From the NCBI GenBank assembly GCA_017999915.1, contig JAGNKX010000013.1:62001-126000 (forward strand): a stretch of DNA of 64,000 nucleotides. The letters are read 5' to 3'. The notes below the pieces were generated by a model. That model searched no databases. It was not told the DNA's origin and worked only from the letters and a program-made list of their open reading frames with translations. Shown piece after piece: positions 17,287-26,460 of the stretch; within the stretch, counting starts at the first letter, position 1; every line of letters begins with the position of its first letter. A program made the position numbers and the translations under genes. Source of the stretch: Spirochaetota bacterium. Lineage in GTDB: Bacteria; Spirochaetota; UBA4802; UBA5550.

Positions 17287-17847
17287 TTACTGGATGTCGG
17301 AACTATATGTATCACCTCCTACCCTGAACATACATCCAATGGTGGTCATTACATCTACTCCATACCCGCCGGCATTATTGGCGTATCCAAAGACAAAACG
17401 GGGAGCAAGGGTGATCGACAGAGTGAAAACATCTCCACAATGAATATTAAGGCCACAGGCAAAGCCAAGGGCTGCGTAAAGCCCCTCAACGCGCCATATC
17501 ATTCCCCCTATCGTGAGTTGAGGTCCCAGCCAGAAACGGACGACTTTATTTCGTACAACTCCGAATCCGAAATAATGGACCGAGTTCATTCTGAAGCAAG
17601 TACGCTTCTCATCATCCGTATAATGGACACTTAAATCCAGACGGTAGTTAAAAAGCCTGTCTGCGGCGAGATTTGTGTCCAGGGCAAAACCCCCGCCTAA
17701 TGCCATGTGGGCATAGGCCTTGCCTCCCCAGTTTACTTCTCCACCGTCAAAGGCCCCAAAGAAGCCGAGACCATAGGCGTAGAGCGAAGATGTGAAAAGC
17801 ATAATAAGCAAGGGTACTGCCAGGACAATGGCAAACTTATTTTTCAT
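17287..17847 (-). CDS. Predicted outer-membrane protein, paralogue of 6272-7036
   Basis: 186 aa with a GGAGGATGCCTG site before the ATG. The signal peptide (IVLAVPLLIMLF, ending SLYA) is followed by YGLGFFGAFDGGEV and then alternating amphipathic strands (HMALGGGFALDTNL, FNYRLDLSVHY, HYFGFGVVRNKVVRFWLG) that end in a C-terminal strand region (VDVMTTIGCMFRVGG). Shared landmarks with the protein at 6272-7036 are SLYAYGLG, the G-G-F/L-x-x-D-T strand and NYRL. It is 68 residues shorter and lacks the charged tail. Outer-membrane location is inferred from composition. Confidence 0.65.
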   Translation of the reverse strand: MKNKFAIVLAVPLLIMLFTSSLYAYGLGFFGAFDGGEVNWGGKAYAHMALGGGFALDTNLAADRLFNYRLDLSVHYTDDEKRTCFRMNSVHYFGFGVVRNKVVRFWLGPQLTIGGMIWRVEGLYAALGFACGLNIHCGDVFTLSITLAPRFVFGYANNAGGYGVDVMTTIGCMFRVGGDTYSSDIQ

Positions 17848-18245
17848 CAGGCATCCTCCAATTTATTTTATGAGTTGGTTGATAATATTTCTGCAAACTA
17901 TGATAAAAAACGGCATATACCTGTACCAGGGGCGCCGCGGAACTCTCCCTGGGAGTGTAGGGAGGGTTAGCCCGGTACCGGAGGCGCCGCCGAACCACGT
18001 GACATTGATATTATTCACGATGCTATATAAAAAAATATTTTTGTATATCTTTTACTCATTACTAATGAATAAATCAATATAACAACCGATAACAATCGGT
18101 CCCAGTGTTGCTCTGACCCCGATTTTAACCGATAACAATCGGTCCTATGGCAGCTTTTACCGATAACAATCGGTTTTACGGCTGCTCTGACCCCGGAAGT
18201 CACCGATAACTATCAGTCCCCAGGCTTGTTCGGACCTTCCACGCC
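17848..18245. other. Intergenic gap carrying a palindrome array
   Basis: No gene seen. A GC-rich, self-complementary stretch lies at about 17920-17995 (ACTCTCCCTGGGAGTGTAGG and flanks), then an AT-rich segment, then the four-copy palindrome array listed separately at 18085-18217. Confidence 0.5.
18085..18217. repeat. Array of four 16-bp palindromes
   Basis: ACCGATAACAATCGGT occurs exactly at 18085-18100, 18128-18143 and 18159-18174, and as ACCGATAACTATCAGT at 18202-18217. Start-to-start distances are 43, 31 and 43 bp. The two longer spacers both contain GCTCTGACCCCG, giving a two-unit higher-order repeat. Each palindrome can form a 6-bp stem with a 4-nt loop. Possible roles are operator sites, a REP-like element or an RNA stability element. 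Confidence 0.85.
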
Positions 18246-19145
18246 CTAATACACCACCAGCACGCCCCTTTCGGTCAGCTCCCTGATCGTGGCGGCATCC
18301 CTGACCGGGTTCCCCATAAGGTTGACGTAGAGGAGGCTGTCGCAACTCTTCAGAACTGATATGTCCTCGATTTCATTGAAGGAGATGTCCAGCTCTTTCA
18401 GGTTGACAAGGCCGGCAAGGGGGCTGATGTTCCGGATGCCGTTCCCTGAGAGGAAGAGCGACTCCAGCTGTGTCAGCCGCGACAGGGGGCCGATGCTCCG
18501 GATGTCGTTCCCTGACAGGTTCAGGCTGCTTATGTTCATGCAGTGCTCAACGCCCTTCAGGTCCACGATATCGTAATCTGAAAGGTCCAGTTCACCCTCG
18601 AGGCCCTGGACGTCCTCTATGGTGATGGCGAGATCCAGGTTTCCGAAGACCAGCCTGGTGAGGGCCTCGATGAAGCCCCGCTCGTGGTCTTCATAGGCTT
18701 CTTCGAATTCATCGATTTCTTCGCCTTCGGTGAAATCTTCCTCGTACACGGCCTTTTCATCATATCCGAAATCATCATCGCCGTAACCATAGGTCTCTTC
18801 CGCCCGGATCTCAGGCCGGTACGACAGGGGCCGGGGAGCTCCCTTGAAGATGAAGATGTCCCGCAGCCGGACCATCTCTTCCAGTTTATTGTTTTTGAAA
18901 TGATCTTCGATTTCGTTGATGATCTTTGTCAACTTGTCGGGGTGGTACTGCTGGATAATGCTGGCGAAAAGCCTGCTCATGGTGGCCGCGGCTGTGTCGA
19001 GACCCAGAAGCTCTCCATAGAAGGCAAGGCCATCCCTGTCATGGGCGCGGTACCTGGCTATGATATCCACGCTGATTTCCTTTAATCGATGGGGATTTAC
19101 CTGCTTCTTCAGTTCCCGGTAGATGCTGTCTATGGTGTCTGCCAT
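18246..19145 (-). CDS. Leucine-rich-repeat protein with a J-domain-like motif
   Basis: 299 aa. Residues about 50-100 include SIIQQYHPDKLTKIINEIED, which resembles the HPD loop of J-domains but sits in a segment that I cannot prove has the full J fold. An acidic linker (residues about 115-160, rich in Glu, Asp and Tyr) follows. Four to five LRR units of the SDS22/internalin type then run to the C-terminus (LNLSGNDIRSIGPLSRLTQL, LFLSGNGIRNISPLAGLVNL, ELDISFNEIEDISVLKSC). No signal peptide, so a cytoplasmic protein-interaction role is likely. Similar DnaJ-like plus LRR combinations are not something I recognise. Confidence 0.75.
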   Translation of the reverse strand: MADTIDSIYRELKKQVNPHRLKEISVDIIARYRAHDRDGLAFYGELLGLDTAAATMSRLFASIIQQYHPDKLTKIINEIEDHFKNNKLEEMVRLRDIFIFKGAPRPLSYRPEIRAEETYGYGDDDFGYDEKAVYEEDFTEGEEIDEFEEAYEDHERGFIEALTRLVFGNLDLAITIEDVQGLEGELDLSDYDIVDLKGVEHCMNISSLNLSGNDIRSIGPLSRLTQLESLFLSGNGIRNISPLAGLVNLKELDISFNEIEDISVLKSCDSLLYVNLMGNPVRDAATIRELTERGVLVVY

Positions 19146-19477
19146 GATATGGTACGCCGGTTTTCATATATACATCGGTATGCCGGTCTGGATTATTCAT
19201 GATGTATAGCCGCTGATTATGTCAAATCTAAATCATGGCTTGAAACGCAAACATCCGGATAACTCGTGATTGGATCCGGGAATATCCTCCCGCCCGGTTA
19301 CCGAGCGGGGACGTGGCAACCTTGTCAAACCGTCGAGACATGAACTAATTATCCAATGATTATTTAATAATTGACATATCTTCCGGTCTGGTTATAGTCC
19401 AAATACGCTGATTTGCCCTATGATTAACAGCTGCGGATCTCCGGGAGGAGACGGCTGTTGCCGCGTATTCATACTGC
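19146..19477. other. Divergent intergenic region
   Basis: No gene seen. It separates the minus-strand LRR gene from the plus-strand histidine kinase. A GC-rich hairpin (CCCGC, loop, GCGGG) lies at about 19291-19312, and the candidate promoter for the kinase gene is at 19371-19398. Confidence 0.5.
19371..19398 (+). promoter_or_regulatory. Candidate sigma-70 promoter for the hybrid kinase gene
   Basis: TTGACA at 19371-19376 and TATAGT at 19393-19398, 16 bp apart, about 80 bp upstream of the kinase start. Confidence 0.6.
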
Positions 19478-22195
19478 ATGGTATCGGAGGCGATGAATTT
19501 CGGATTTCCCTTGATCAGCGGCATCATGGTGGTGACCGCCTGTTGCGCCCTCATGCTGGCGGTCTATTCTCTGAGACGCCGCCATATTTCCAGTATCGGC
19601 GTTCCCCTGGGCCTGTATATGATCGCCATTTGCGAATGGGCCATGACCGCCGCCCTCGAACTGCTGACAGCCGACGCGGCCATGAAGGTCATGTTTGTCA
19701 AGCTTGCCTATATAGGGATCGCCAGTGTTCCAGTCCTCTGGCTCCTGGTGGCGCTTGAGTATAACCGCTCCGTTAAGTGGATAGCCGATCGGCGCATGCT
19801 TCTCCTCTGGGTGGTCCCTGTCGCAAGCGTGTCCATGGCGGCCACGAATGAGTGGCACTGGCTTTTCTGGAGCGTGATTACACCCGTCATGGCAACCGCG
19901 GGAATTTACAGCAATGGTCCGCTTCTCATCTATGGGCACGGGATCGCATTCTGGATATTTTTCGCCTACAGCTACGCCGTCCTTTTTGCCGCGACTTTCA
20001 TCCTCATCCGGAGCGCGTTCCGTTCTCCGGAACTGTACCGGTCTCAGTCGGTGCTCATGGTTATCGCCATGGCGCTGCTGTGGATCGGCAATTTATTTTA
20101 CGTGGCCGAGATTGTGCCGATTCCTGGCCTGGATACGACACCGATCGCCTTCACTCTTACCGGAGCGCTTTTGGCACTGGGCATCCTGAGGTACCGTCTC
20201 CTGGACATCGTGCCGGTGGCCTGTGACGTGCTGATACGGAACATGGGCGATGGCGTTATTGTCCTTGATGGGAATAATCACATCGCGGAAATGAACCCTG
20301 CCTCCTGCGGGCTTTTCGGCGTTGAACTGCGCTCGGTTGTCGGCCATGACCTCCAGGCGGTGGTTTCGTCGCGCATTGAGCCGGGCCTTCTTTTTCCCGG
20401 CGGGCAGATGAACGGCGGTCAGAAGGAAATCCATGTCACCGGTGATGCCACGGCCGTATACGATGTGCGGAGCTCGCCGCTTTGCGATGAGCGCGGACGT
20501 TCCATCGGAAGGCTCGTCGTGTTTCATGATATCACCGAGCTGAAGCGTAGGGAGGATGAAATACGGGGATTGAACCAGTCGCTGGAGGAGCGTGTGCGCA
20601 TGCGTACGCATCTCCTCGAGCGGGAGATGACCGAGCACAAGCAGGCCCAGGAGGCCCTCCGGAAGAGCGAGGAAAAATACCGCCTCCTCCTTGAGAACAT
20701 ATCGGACGTGGTGTTCAGCACCGATACGACCGGCCGCTTCACCTATATCAGCCCGGTCATCGAGCAGATCGCGGGATACAGGCCCGAAGAGGTGGTGGGC
20801 AAGCACTTCAGTTTTTTTGTCGACCAGAGCGACATACATATGATGATGACGGATGTTGCGAGGATCTTCTCCGGCGAGTCGATGGCGCCGCGGGAGTTCC
20901 GCGCCGTTGACAAGAACGGGGAAGTCCACTACGTGCGCACGTCGGGAAGGCTGGCCATAGAGGACGGCCAGATCGTCGGCATTACGGGCCTCATGATCGA
21001 CGTCACGGAGCGTCACCGCATCGAGGAAGAGCGCCGCCGCCTTGAGGCGCAGCTGCAGCACACCCAGAAGCTCGAAAGCCTCGGCGTTCTGGCCGGCGGC
21101 ATCGCCCATGACTTCAACAACATCCTCACGGGGATCCTCGGCAACGCCGACCTGGCGATCATGAAGATTGGGGAGGATTCGCCGGTCTGGGACAACCTGA
21201 AGGAGATACAGAAGGGTTCCTTCAGCGCCGCCGAGCTGTGCAGGCAGATGCTCGCCTATTCGGGTAAGGGGCGTTTCGAGCTTTCGTCGATCGATCTCCG
21301 CGAGATGGTGAAGGAGATCACCCAGCTCCTGGAGGTTTCCATATCCAAGAAGATAGCCGTCCGCTTCGAGTTCCCCGACATGATGCCCATGATCAACGGC
21401 GACGCGGCGCAGGTGCGGCAGATCATCATGAACCTTGTCATTAACGCGTCCGAGGCTATTGGCGATGAAACGGGCGCCATCATGATCACGATCGGCTCGG
21501 CGCACCTGAACAGGGTCGATTTAAAAGAGACCTACCTCGACGATAACCTTCCCGAGGGGGAGTACGCGTTTATAGACGTGATCGATACCGGCATCGGCAT
21601 GGACCGCGGGACCATAGCCAGGATATTCGAGCCATTTTTCACCACGAAGTTCACCGGCCGCGGTCTCGGCCTTGCCGCCGTTCTGGGGATCGTCCGGGGC
21701 CACCGCGGCGCGGTCAGGATCACCAGCGAGCCGGGCAAGGGAACTTCCTTCAGGGTGTTCTTTCCCGTATCGCGAGACGGCGACGGTCATGAGCTGATGC
21801 GGCGTTCAACGTCCGGCTCGTGGCGGGGGATCGGCACCATCCTCATGGTCGATGACGAGGAATCGGTTCTTTCCGTGGGCAAGCGCATGCTGGAGCTCCT
21901 CGGTTTCTCGGTGCTGACCGCCGTCAACGGCATCGAGGCGATCGCGGTGTTCAGGGAGAACATCGAATCCATCGTGTGCGTCATCCTCGACCTCACGATG
22001 CCGATGATGAACGGCGTAGAGACCTTCAAGGAGCTGAACCGTATCAAGCCCGGCGTCAGGGTTATCATTTCCAGCGGGTACAGCGAATACGAGATATCGG
22101 AGCGCTTTGCCGGTAACAACAGGGTATCCGGTTTCGTCCAGAAGCCGTACCACTTCGAGGATTTTGCCGCCAAGCTCCGGGACGTCATAGGGTAG
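19478..22195 (+). CDS. 7TM hybrid histidine kinase with PAS domains and receiver
   Basis: 905 aa. Residues about 1-235 form a seven-helix membrane sensor of the HisKA-7TM kind. PAS domain 1 (about 240-355), a coiled coil, and PAS domain 2 (about 400-515) follow. The dimerisation domain has the phospho-acceptor His544 in GGIAHDFNNIL, and the ATPase domain carries NLVINASEA (N box), DTGIGM and GRGLGLAAV. A C-terminal receiver (about 785-905) has the phospho-acceptor Asp838 in LDLTMP and the conserved Lys in VQKPYH. The HDFNN box is typical of kinases that pass phosphate to an internal receiver. No DNA-binding partner lies next door, so the output is unknown. Confidence 0.9.
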   Translation: MVSEAMNFGFPLISGIMVVTACCALMLAVYSLRRRHISSIGVPLGLYMIAICEWAMTAALELLTADAAMKVMFVKLAYIGIASVPVLWLLVALEYNRSVKWIADRRMLLLWVVPVASVSMAATNEWHWLFWSVITPVMATAGIYSNGPLLIYGHGIAFWIFFAYSYAVLFAATFILIRSAFRSPELYRSQSVLMVIAMALLWIGNLFYVAEIVPIPGLDTTPIAFTLTGALLALGILRYRLLDIVPVACDVLIRNMGDGVIVLDGNNHIAEMNPASCGLFGVELRSVVGHDLQAVVSSRIEPGLLFPGGQMNGGQKEIHVTGDATAVYDVRSSPLCDERGRSIGRLVVFHDITELKRREDEIRGLNQSLEERVRMRTHLLEREMTEHKQAQEALRKSEEKYRLLLENISDVVFSTDTTGRFTYISPVIEQIAGYRPEEVVGKHFSFFVDQSDIHMMMTDVARIFSGESMAPREFRAVDKNGEVHYVRTSGRLAIEDGQIVGITGLMIDVTERHRIEEERRRLEAQLQHTQKLESLGVLAGGIAHDFNNILTGILGNADLAIMKIGEDSPVWDNLKEIQKGSFSAAELCRQMLAYSGKGRFELSSIDLREMVKEITQLLEVSISKKIAVRFEFPDMMPMINGDAAQVRQIIMNLVINASEAIGDETGAIMITIGSAHLNRVDLKETYLDDNLPEGEYAFIDVIDTGIGMDRGTIARIFEPFFTTKFTGRGLGLAAVLGIVRGHRGAVRITSEPGKGTSFRVFFPVSRDGDGHELMRRSTSGSWRGIGTILMVDDEESVLSVGKRMLELLGFSVLTAVNGIEAIAVFRENIESIVCVILDLTMPMMNGVETFKELNRIKPGVRVIISSGYSEYEISERFAGNNRVSGFVQKPYHFEDFAAKLRDVIG

Positions 22196-22223
22196 GGGAC
22201 GTCCCTGCTTCAGCGCCGGTCTT

Positions 22224-22781
22224 TCAATCGGGGGTTCCCGGGGACACGTCGGGCGGATTCGCTTTATTCAAAACTTCCCATCCCAGGGCCATGATCGACG
22301 CCGCCCTGGCTGACCGCCACTTTTCGGATTTATCCGCGCAAACGAGCTTTAGCATCCCCGAGAGGACCATGATCTCCATGAGACGCAGCCTGCGGGAGGA
22401 GCCGCCGACGGTAAAGTCAAGCATGTCGCCATAGGCGCGCTTCATCGGGATGATGACGGACGTGCCCAGGTCCCAGTCAAGGTCGTAGACCTCGACGACA
22501 TTGCTGGTGGGCCTGCCGTTGATCTTCACCGATCCGCGGGAGAATATCAGCTTCCGGTTCCTGAGCCCCAGCTTCACCACCGCCCGGTAAATGAAATCGA
22601 TGAGGGCCACCGGGACGCCCTGCGTGAAATAACACTCCCCCTTGACCCTGATGAGGCGCTTCACCTTTTTCACGGCACGCTTCCGCTCCAGGCGCGGCAC
22701 AAGGATGTATTTTTCCGTGTCGCCGATCCGGTTGATGGGGACGACCTTGTCGGCCGTGCGTATTTTTTTCATCGCGTCCAT
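22224..22781 (-). CDS. Hypothetical cytoplasmic protein
   Basis: 185 aa, basic N-terminal half (RLERKRAVKKVKRLIRVKGE). The segment KLIFSRGSVKINGRPTSNVV faintly recalls the beta-turn of an S4 RNA-binding domain, but the helices before it do not fit well and I do not assign it. It begins 17 bp after the methyl-accepting protein gene stops, on the same strand, so the two may form a transcript. An ATG nine bases in (22772) is an alternative start. Confidence 0.5.
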   Translation of the reverse strand: MDAMKKIRTADKVVPINRIGDTEKYILVPRLERKRAVKKVKRLIRVKGECYFTQGVPVALIDFIYRAVVKLGLRNRKLIFSRGSVKINGRPTSNVVEVYDLDWDLGTSVIIPMKRAYGDMLDFTVGGSSRRLRLMEIMVLSGMLKLVCADKSEKWRSARAASIMALGWEVLNKANPPDVSPGTPD

Positions 22782-22797
22782 GGTCCTGCCGGAGGGC

Positions 22798-24366
22798 CTA
22801 TGCCGAAACAGGCTCCGTGATCCCGGTGCCGCTGATCAATTCGGCCAGCTCGTCCGCCATGAGGGCGAGGTTTTCCGACGTGGCGGAGAGCCCCCTGGCC
22901 GCGTCGATATTGGACTGGATCAGCGTATTGATGCTGGCAAGGTTTCCGGATATCTCGTTCATGTTCGTATCCTGGGCCCGTGTGGCGTTCTTGATGTCGA
23001 TCGATTTTTTCTGGACGATATCGACCTTCTCCTCGATATCGATCTTTATCTGCTCCTGCACGTTGATATGACTGAAGATTTCGCGCGATTTTTCCTGCAC
23101 CCTGCTGACGATGTCGACGATTTCCTTCAGCATCGTCACGGTGGAGGAGATGCTGCCCATGCTCTCCGTCGACATCAGGTTGTTGGACTGGATGAGGTCC
23201 GTGATCTCCTTGAGGCTTCCCACCGATTGATCCGAGAGCTTGTTGACCTCCAGGGCGACCACGGCGAAGCCCTTGCCGTGCTCGCCGGCGCGGGCCGCCT
23301 CGATGGAGGCGTTCAGGGCGAGGAGCTGTATCTTGTCGAATATCTCGCCCAGTATCTCCATGACGCTGGACAGCTTCCGGGAGCTGTCCAGGAGCTCGCC
23401 GGAGTTGCGGTTGATGAGTGTGATGGCCCCCTCGCTGTTCTTGACGATGGAGATGACCGAGCTGAAGAGGCTGGCGATCTCCTCGGAGCTGGCCTTGAGG
23501 GAATCGATCTCAACGGCCAGGTTCCTGATCGAGCCGATCAGCGTGACGAAGGATTCGTACTGGTCCGCCGTGTTGGAGCTCACCTGGGCGATGCCGTTGG
23601 ACATGTCGGTGGCGGTGGACGCGATGCCGCTTATTGTCGCAGCCTGGGCCTCAATATTGTCCGAGAAGGAGGCCGTCGTCTGGGACATGTCGGCCGCGAC
23701 CTTTTTCAGCTGGCTCGAGCTCCCCCTGACGATGGTGTGTATGTCCATGATCTTGCTGAACTGCTTTTCATTCTTTGATTTTTCGTCCTCTATGATGCGG
23801 ATGGAGTTTTCCAGGATGGTGATGGAGAGCATGGCGATGAGATAGGCGATGGTCAGCGCCGCCAGGCTGTCGATAAGGCCGGTCTTTATGAGAGGCAGCA
23901 TCGCCCCTTCGATGGTTTCACGGTTCATGATGAACATGGCGGCGTCGGAAACGGAAAAGGTGACGAATATGCCCGTCGTTACGGCGCGGGATGAGAATAT
24001 CGCGGCGAAGAGGATGCACACGAACATGAAATAGGTCATGCTTACATAGGCGACCTGGGGCGTTTTATTCAAAAACATTGTGAACACGAGGATGGAGCAG
24101 AGTATGACGAATACATTGGCCGCCGCCTGGAGCTTGCCGCGCCTTAAAAGGTAGAGCGTGAAAATGGAAAAGAGCGATGCCGGGCCCGCTGACCAGTAAA
24201 ACTCGATGGCGCGGTCCACGCTGATGGATAGCGACGCCGCAGCGCCTATATTGAGCAGAATGATCAGGAATATGGCGAAAAACATGATGAGGGAGGCCTT
24301 TTTCCTGGTTAGGTAATCGCTGTCATCAAAACGAAATAGAAAAAAATGGTTGAAACGTTTTAACAT
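22798..24366 (-). CDS. Methyl-accepting chemotaxis-type protein with a membrane-embedded sensor
   Basis: 522 aa. The N-terminal 195 residues hold about six hydrophobic segments with very short loops and no large periplasmic domain, so ligands would be sensed in or near the membrane. No HAMP is obvious. The rest is a long coiled-coil signalling domain with the conserved hairpin tip (QLLALNASIEAARAGEHGKG and FAVVALEVNKLSDQS) that binds CheA and CheW. The presence of cheR and cheD later in the window fits an active chemotaxis system. It is convergent with the histidine kinase region and followed by a small hypothetical gene. Confidence 0.88.
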   Translation of the reverse strand: MLKRFNHFFLFRFDDSDYLTRKKASLIMFFAIFLIILLNIGAAASLSISVDRAIEFYWSAGPASLFSIFTLYLLRRGKLQAAANVFVILCSILVFTMFLNKTPQVAYVSMTYFMFVCILFAAIFSSRAVTTGIFVTFSVSDAAMFIMNRETIEGAMLPLIKTGLIDSLAALTIAYLIAMLSITILENSIRIIEDEKSKNEKQFSKIMDIHTIVRGSSSQLKKVAADMSQTTASFSDNIEAQAATISGIASTATDMSNGIAQVSSNTADQYESFVTLIGSIRNLAVEIDSLKASSEEIASLFSSVISIVKNSEGAITLINRNSGELLDSSRKLSSVMEILGEIFDKIQLLALNASIEAARAGEHGKGFAVVALEVNKLSDQSVGSLKEITDLIQSNNLMSTESMGSISSTVTMLKEIVDIVSRVQEKSREIFSHINVQEQIKIDIEEKVDIVQKKSIDIKNATRAQDTNMNEISGNLASINTLIQSNIDAARGLSATSENLALMADELAELISGTGITEPVSA

Positions 24367-24517
24367 TGCCTGACGTCCTGGTGAGGAATTTGACGCGGAT
24401 ACTATATTTAATCAATAAGGTCGTCAAATGATTTCTTTAAGTTATCAATTGTTAACTTGAATAATTTTCATAAAAGCATGATCGATGCTGATTATAGTCC
24501 AATGGTATTGGATCGAT

Positions 24518-25141
24518 ATGGACCTGTTATATGCGAAATTTTTGGCTGGCGCAGCTCTCATTTCCCTTTCCGGCGTGATGGCGCCGGGGCCCCTGGCGGC
24601 TGTCACGGTGGGTAAGGGGAGCGAGTCGCCCCATGCGGGCATCTTCATCGCCCTGGGCCACGGCATGGTCGAATTACCCCTCATGGCCGCGGTGCTGTTC
24701 GGGTTCGGGTACGTCTTCACCCTTCCCGGTGTGAAGCCCGCAGTCGGATTCGCCGGCGGCATCGTGCTTCTTTTTATGGCCGCGGGAATGCTCCGGAGCC
24801 TCCGCGGCGGGGAGCTGACAGCGGCGCGGGACGGGCGGTCGCCCCTTGCCTCGGGTGTTATACTCACCGCGGCCAATCCCTATTTCCTCATCTGGTGGGC
24901 CACGGTGGGGGCGTCCATGGTCGTGGAATCGGCCGGTTTCGGCGCAGCCGGCGTTGCCGTCTTCATGGCTATGCATTGGCTCTGCGATTTCGGCTGGAGT
25001 TGGGCCCTTTCAGCACTGTCCTTCCGCGGCGGCGCGTTCTTCGGCGACAGGTTCCAGAAGGGCGTCTGCGCGGTAAGCGGCGTGGTTCTCGCCTTTTTCG
25101 GCCTTAAATTCATCTACGAAGCGATAACAATACTCCTCTGA
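24518..25141 (+). CDS. LysE-family amino-acid exporter-like protein
   Basis: 207 aa from ATG 24518; an ATG 33 bp upstream is also in frame and neither has a strong ribosome site. Six hydrophobic segments are visible and the first carries SGVMAPGPLAAVTVGKG, the LysE-type signature of a Pro-Gly-Pro motif after helix 1. GIFIALGHGMVELPLM and ILTAANPYFLIWWATVG match the usual later motifs. Proteins of this family export amino acids or related small molecules through the inner membrane. No biosynthetic or regulatory partner is adjacent to indicate the substrate. Confidence 0.8.
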   Translation: MDLLYAKFLAGAALISLSGVMAPGPLAAVTVGKGSESPHAGIFIALGHGMVELPLMAAVLFGFGYVFTLPGVKPAVGFAGGIVLLFMAAGMLRSLRGGELTAARDGRSPLASGVILTAANPYFLIWWATVGASMVVESAGFGAAGVAVFMAMHWLCDFGWSWALSALSFRGGAFFGDRFQKGVCAVSGVVLAFFGLKFIYEAITILL

Positions 25142-25287
25142 TGCTCCGCGAAACCATTTTTTCAAGGGTAATTCTTCATATTGCTAAAATGGACCGGAAA
25201 ACAGCTTATTTTTCTTGCATATTTTTGGCTATATCACGAAAATATCATAATTTTATTATTATATTATAAATCCACATCAAATAATAC

Positions 25288-26361
25288 ATGTTAGCCATAG
25301 ATTTAATCATTATTTTCGCCTGCGGACTTTCCCTGGTGATGGCCCTTGGTCTCATCGTCCGGCCCCTTGATTTCAGGAACATGGTCCTGGCCGCCATCCT
25401 GCCCCTCATGGGCTTTATTACCTTTTCCCTGTACCTGCTCCATTCGCAGAAGATCTACGATTATCCGATACTCTTTTTTTTCCAGGTGCCCGTGGTTCTC
25501 TGCATGGGGCCCCTTCTCTTCTTTTATCTGGAGAGTCTTACCGGCGACAAGGACAGGCTCCAGAGGAGGGATATCCTTCATTTTATACCCCTCCTGGTGG
25601 TGGGGCTCTATCTCATATCCTATTTCCTCTATTCTCCCAACATGCAGCGGGAGATCGTGTACGAGCTGCTCAACCAGGACAAGCATATCATGCTGAGGGT
25701 GATATTTACCGGAAGCGTCCTTTCCCCCATCATATATATAGCTGCGCCCATGATGCGTATTGTCCACCAGCTGAAAAAAGGGAATCCCGCGGAACAGAGG
25801 ACCGTGTTTCTCTTTTCGTTCCTTGTCATATGGGTCATAACCGGCATCATCGGCCTCGGGGGAACCATCGCCCTGTCGCTGCCGGCCTTGAAAATCATAA
25901 ACCTGCTGGTGAGTCTGGTCATTTTCTGCTTTTACCTGATGGGGCAGAGGTATCCCTACCTGCTCCAGTACGGCACGGTTCATGTCAGCAACGAATCGTA
26001 CTCGAAATCATACCTGAACGGCCTGGACCTGGACAGCCTCGGCAAGCAGCTCAACGCCATGATGATAAAGGAAAAGCTCTACTGCGACGAGGATCTCACG
26101 CTGCCAAGGCTCAGCCAGGCCCTGGGAGTCACCCAGCACCAGCTTTCGCAGTTTTTGAACCAGCATTATAATAAGAATTTCAACAGCTATATCAATGGTT
26201 TCCGCATTGAGGATGCGAAAAAGCTCCTTGTCGATGAGGCAGACCGGAATACTCTTTCCATAGCTCTGGCGGTGGGATTTAATTCATATTCCGCCTTTCA
26301 CTCGGCTTTCCGCAAGACCACGGGCATATCTCCAGCTGAATATAGAAAGAAAAATGTGTAA
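25288..26361 (+). CDS. Membrane-anchored AraC-family regulator
   Basis: 357 aa. Residues about 1-225 contain roughly seven membrane segments (for example LIIIFACGLSLVMALGLIV, FLVIWVITGIIGLGGTIAL), and residues about 255-355 form an AraC-type double helix-turn-helix domain (LPRLSQALGVTQHQLSQFLN and TLSIALAVGFNSYSAFHSAF, then RKTTGISPAEYRK). A membrane-integrated sensor with a DNA-binding domain should act as a one-component regulator. It precedes the large non-coding repeat region and has no tight neighbour, so its targets are unknown. Confidence 0.85.
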   Translation: MLAIDLIIIFACGLSLVMALGLIVRPLDFRNMVLAAILPLMGFITFSLYLLHSQKIYDYPILFFFQVPVVLCMGPLLFFYLESLTGDKDRLQRRDILHFIPLLVVGLYLISYFLYSPNMQREIVYELLNQDKHIMLRVIFTGSVLSPIIYIAAPMMRIVHQLKKGNPAEQRTVFLFSFLVIWVITGIIGLGGTIALSLPALKIINLLVSLVIFCFYLMGQRYPYLLQYGTVHVSNESYSKSYLNGLDLDSLGKQLNAMMIKEKLYCDEDLTLPRLSQALGVTQHQLSQFLNQHYNKNFNSYINGFRIEDAKKLLVDEADRNTLSIALAVGFNSYSAFHSAFRKTTGISPAEYRKKNV

Positions 26362-26460
26362 TAATAGCGGTAAATATCATTTAAACATGCCTTCTTCAGT
26401 CCCTGGGTTTGTAATTCGAGATATTTATTTGTCATAAACTTGTTTCTGTATAGATATTAA

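Noticed and set aside
18085-18217. Sigma-28 promoters, because CCGATAA resembles the GCCGATAA minus-10 box
   Set aside because: The needed TAAA minus-35 box at 15 bp spacing is absent for every copy, and the palindrome explains the match.
19286-19325. Possible c-di-GMP riboswitch (GGGGACG-like text)
   Set aside because: Only one hairpin and a GGGGACGTGGC string resemble the GEMM motif; the conserved GCAAACC and paired receptor elements are not there.
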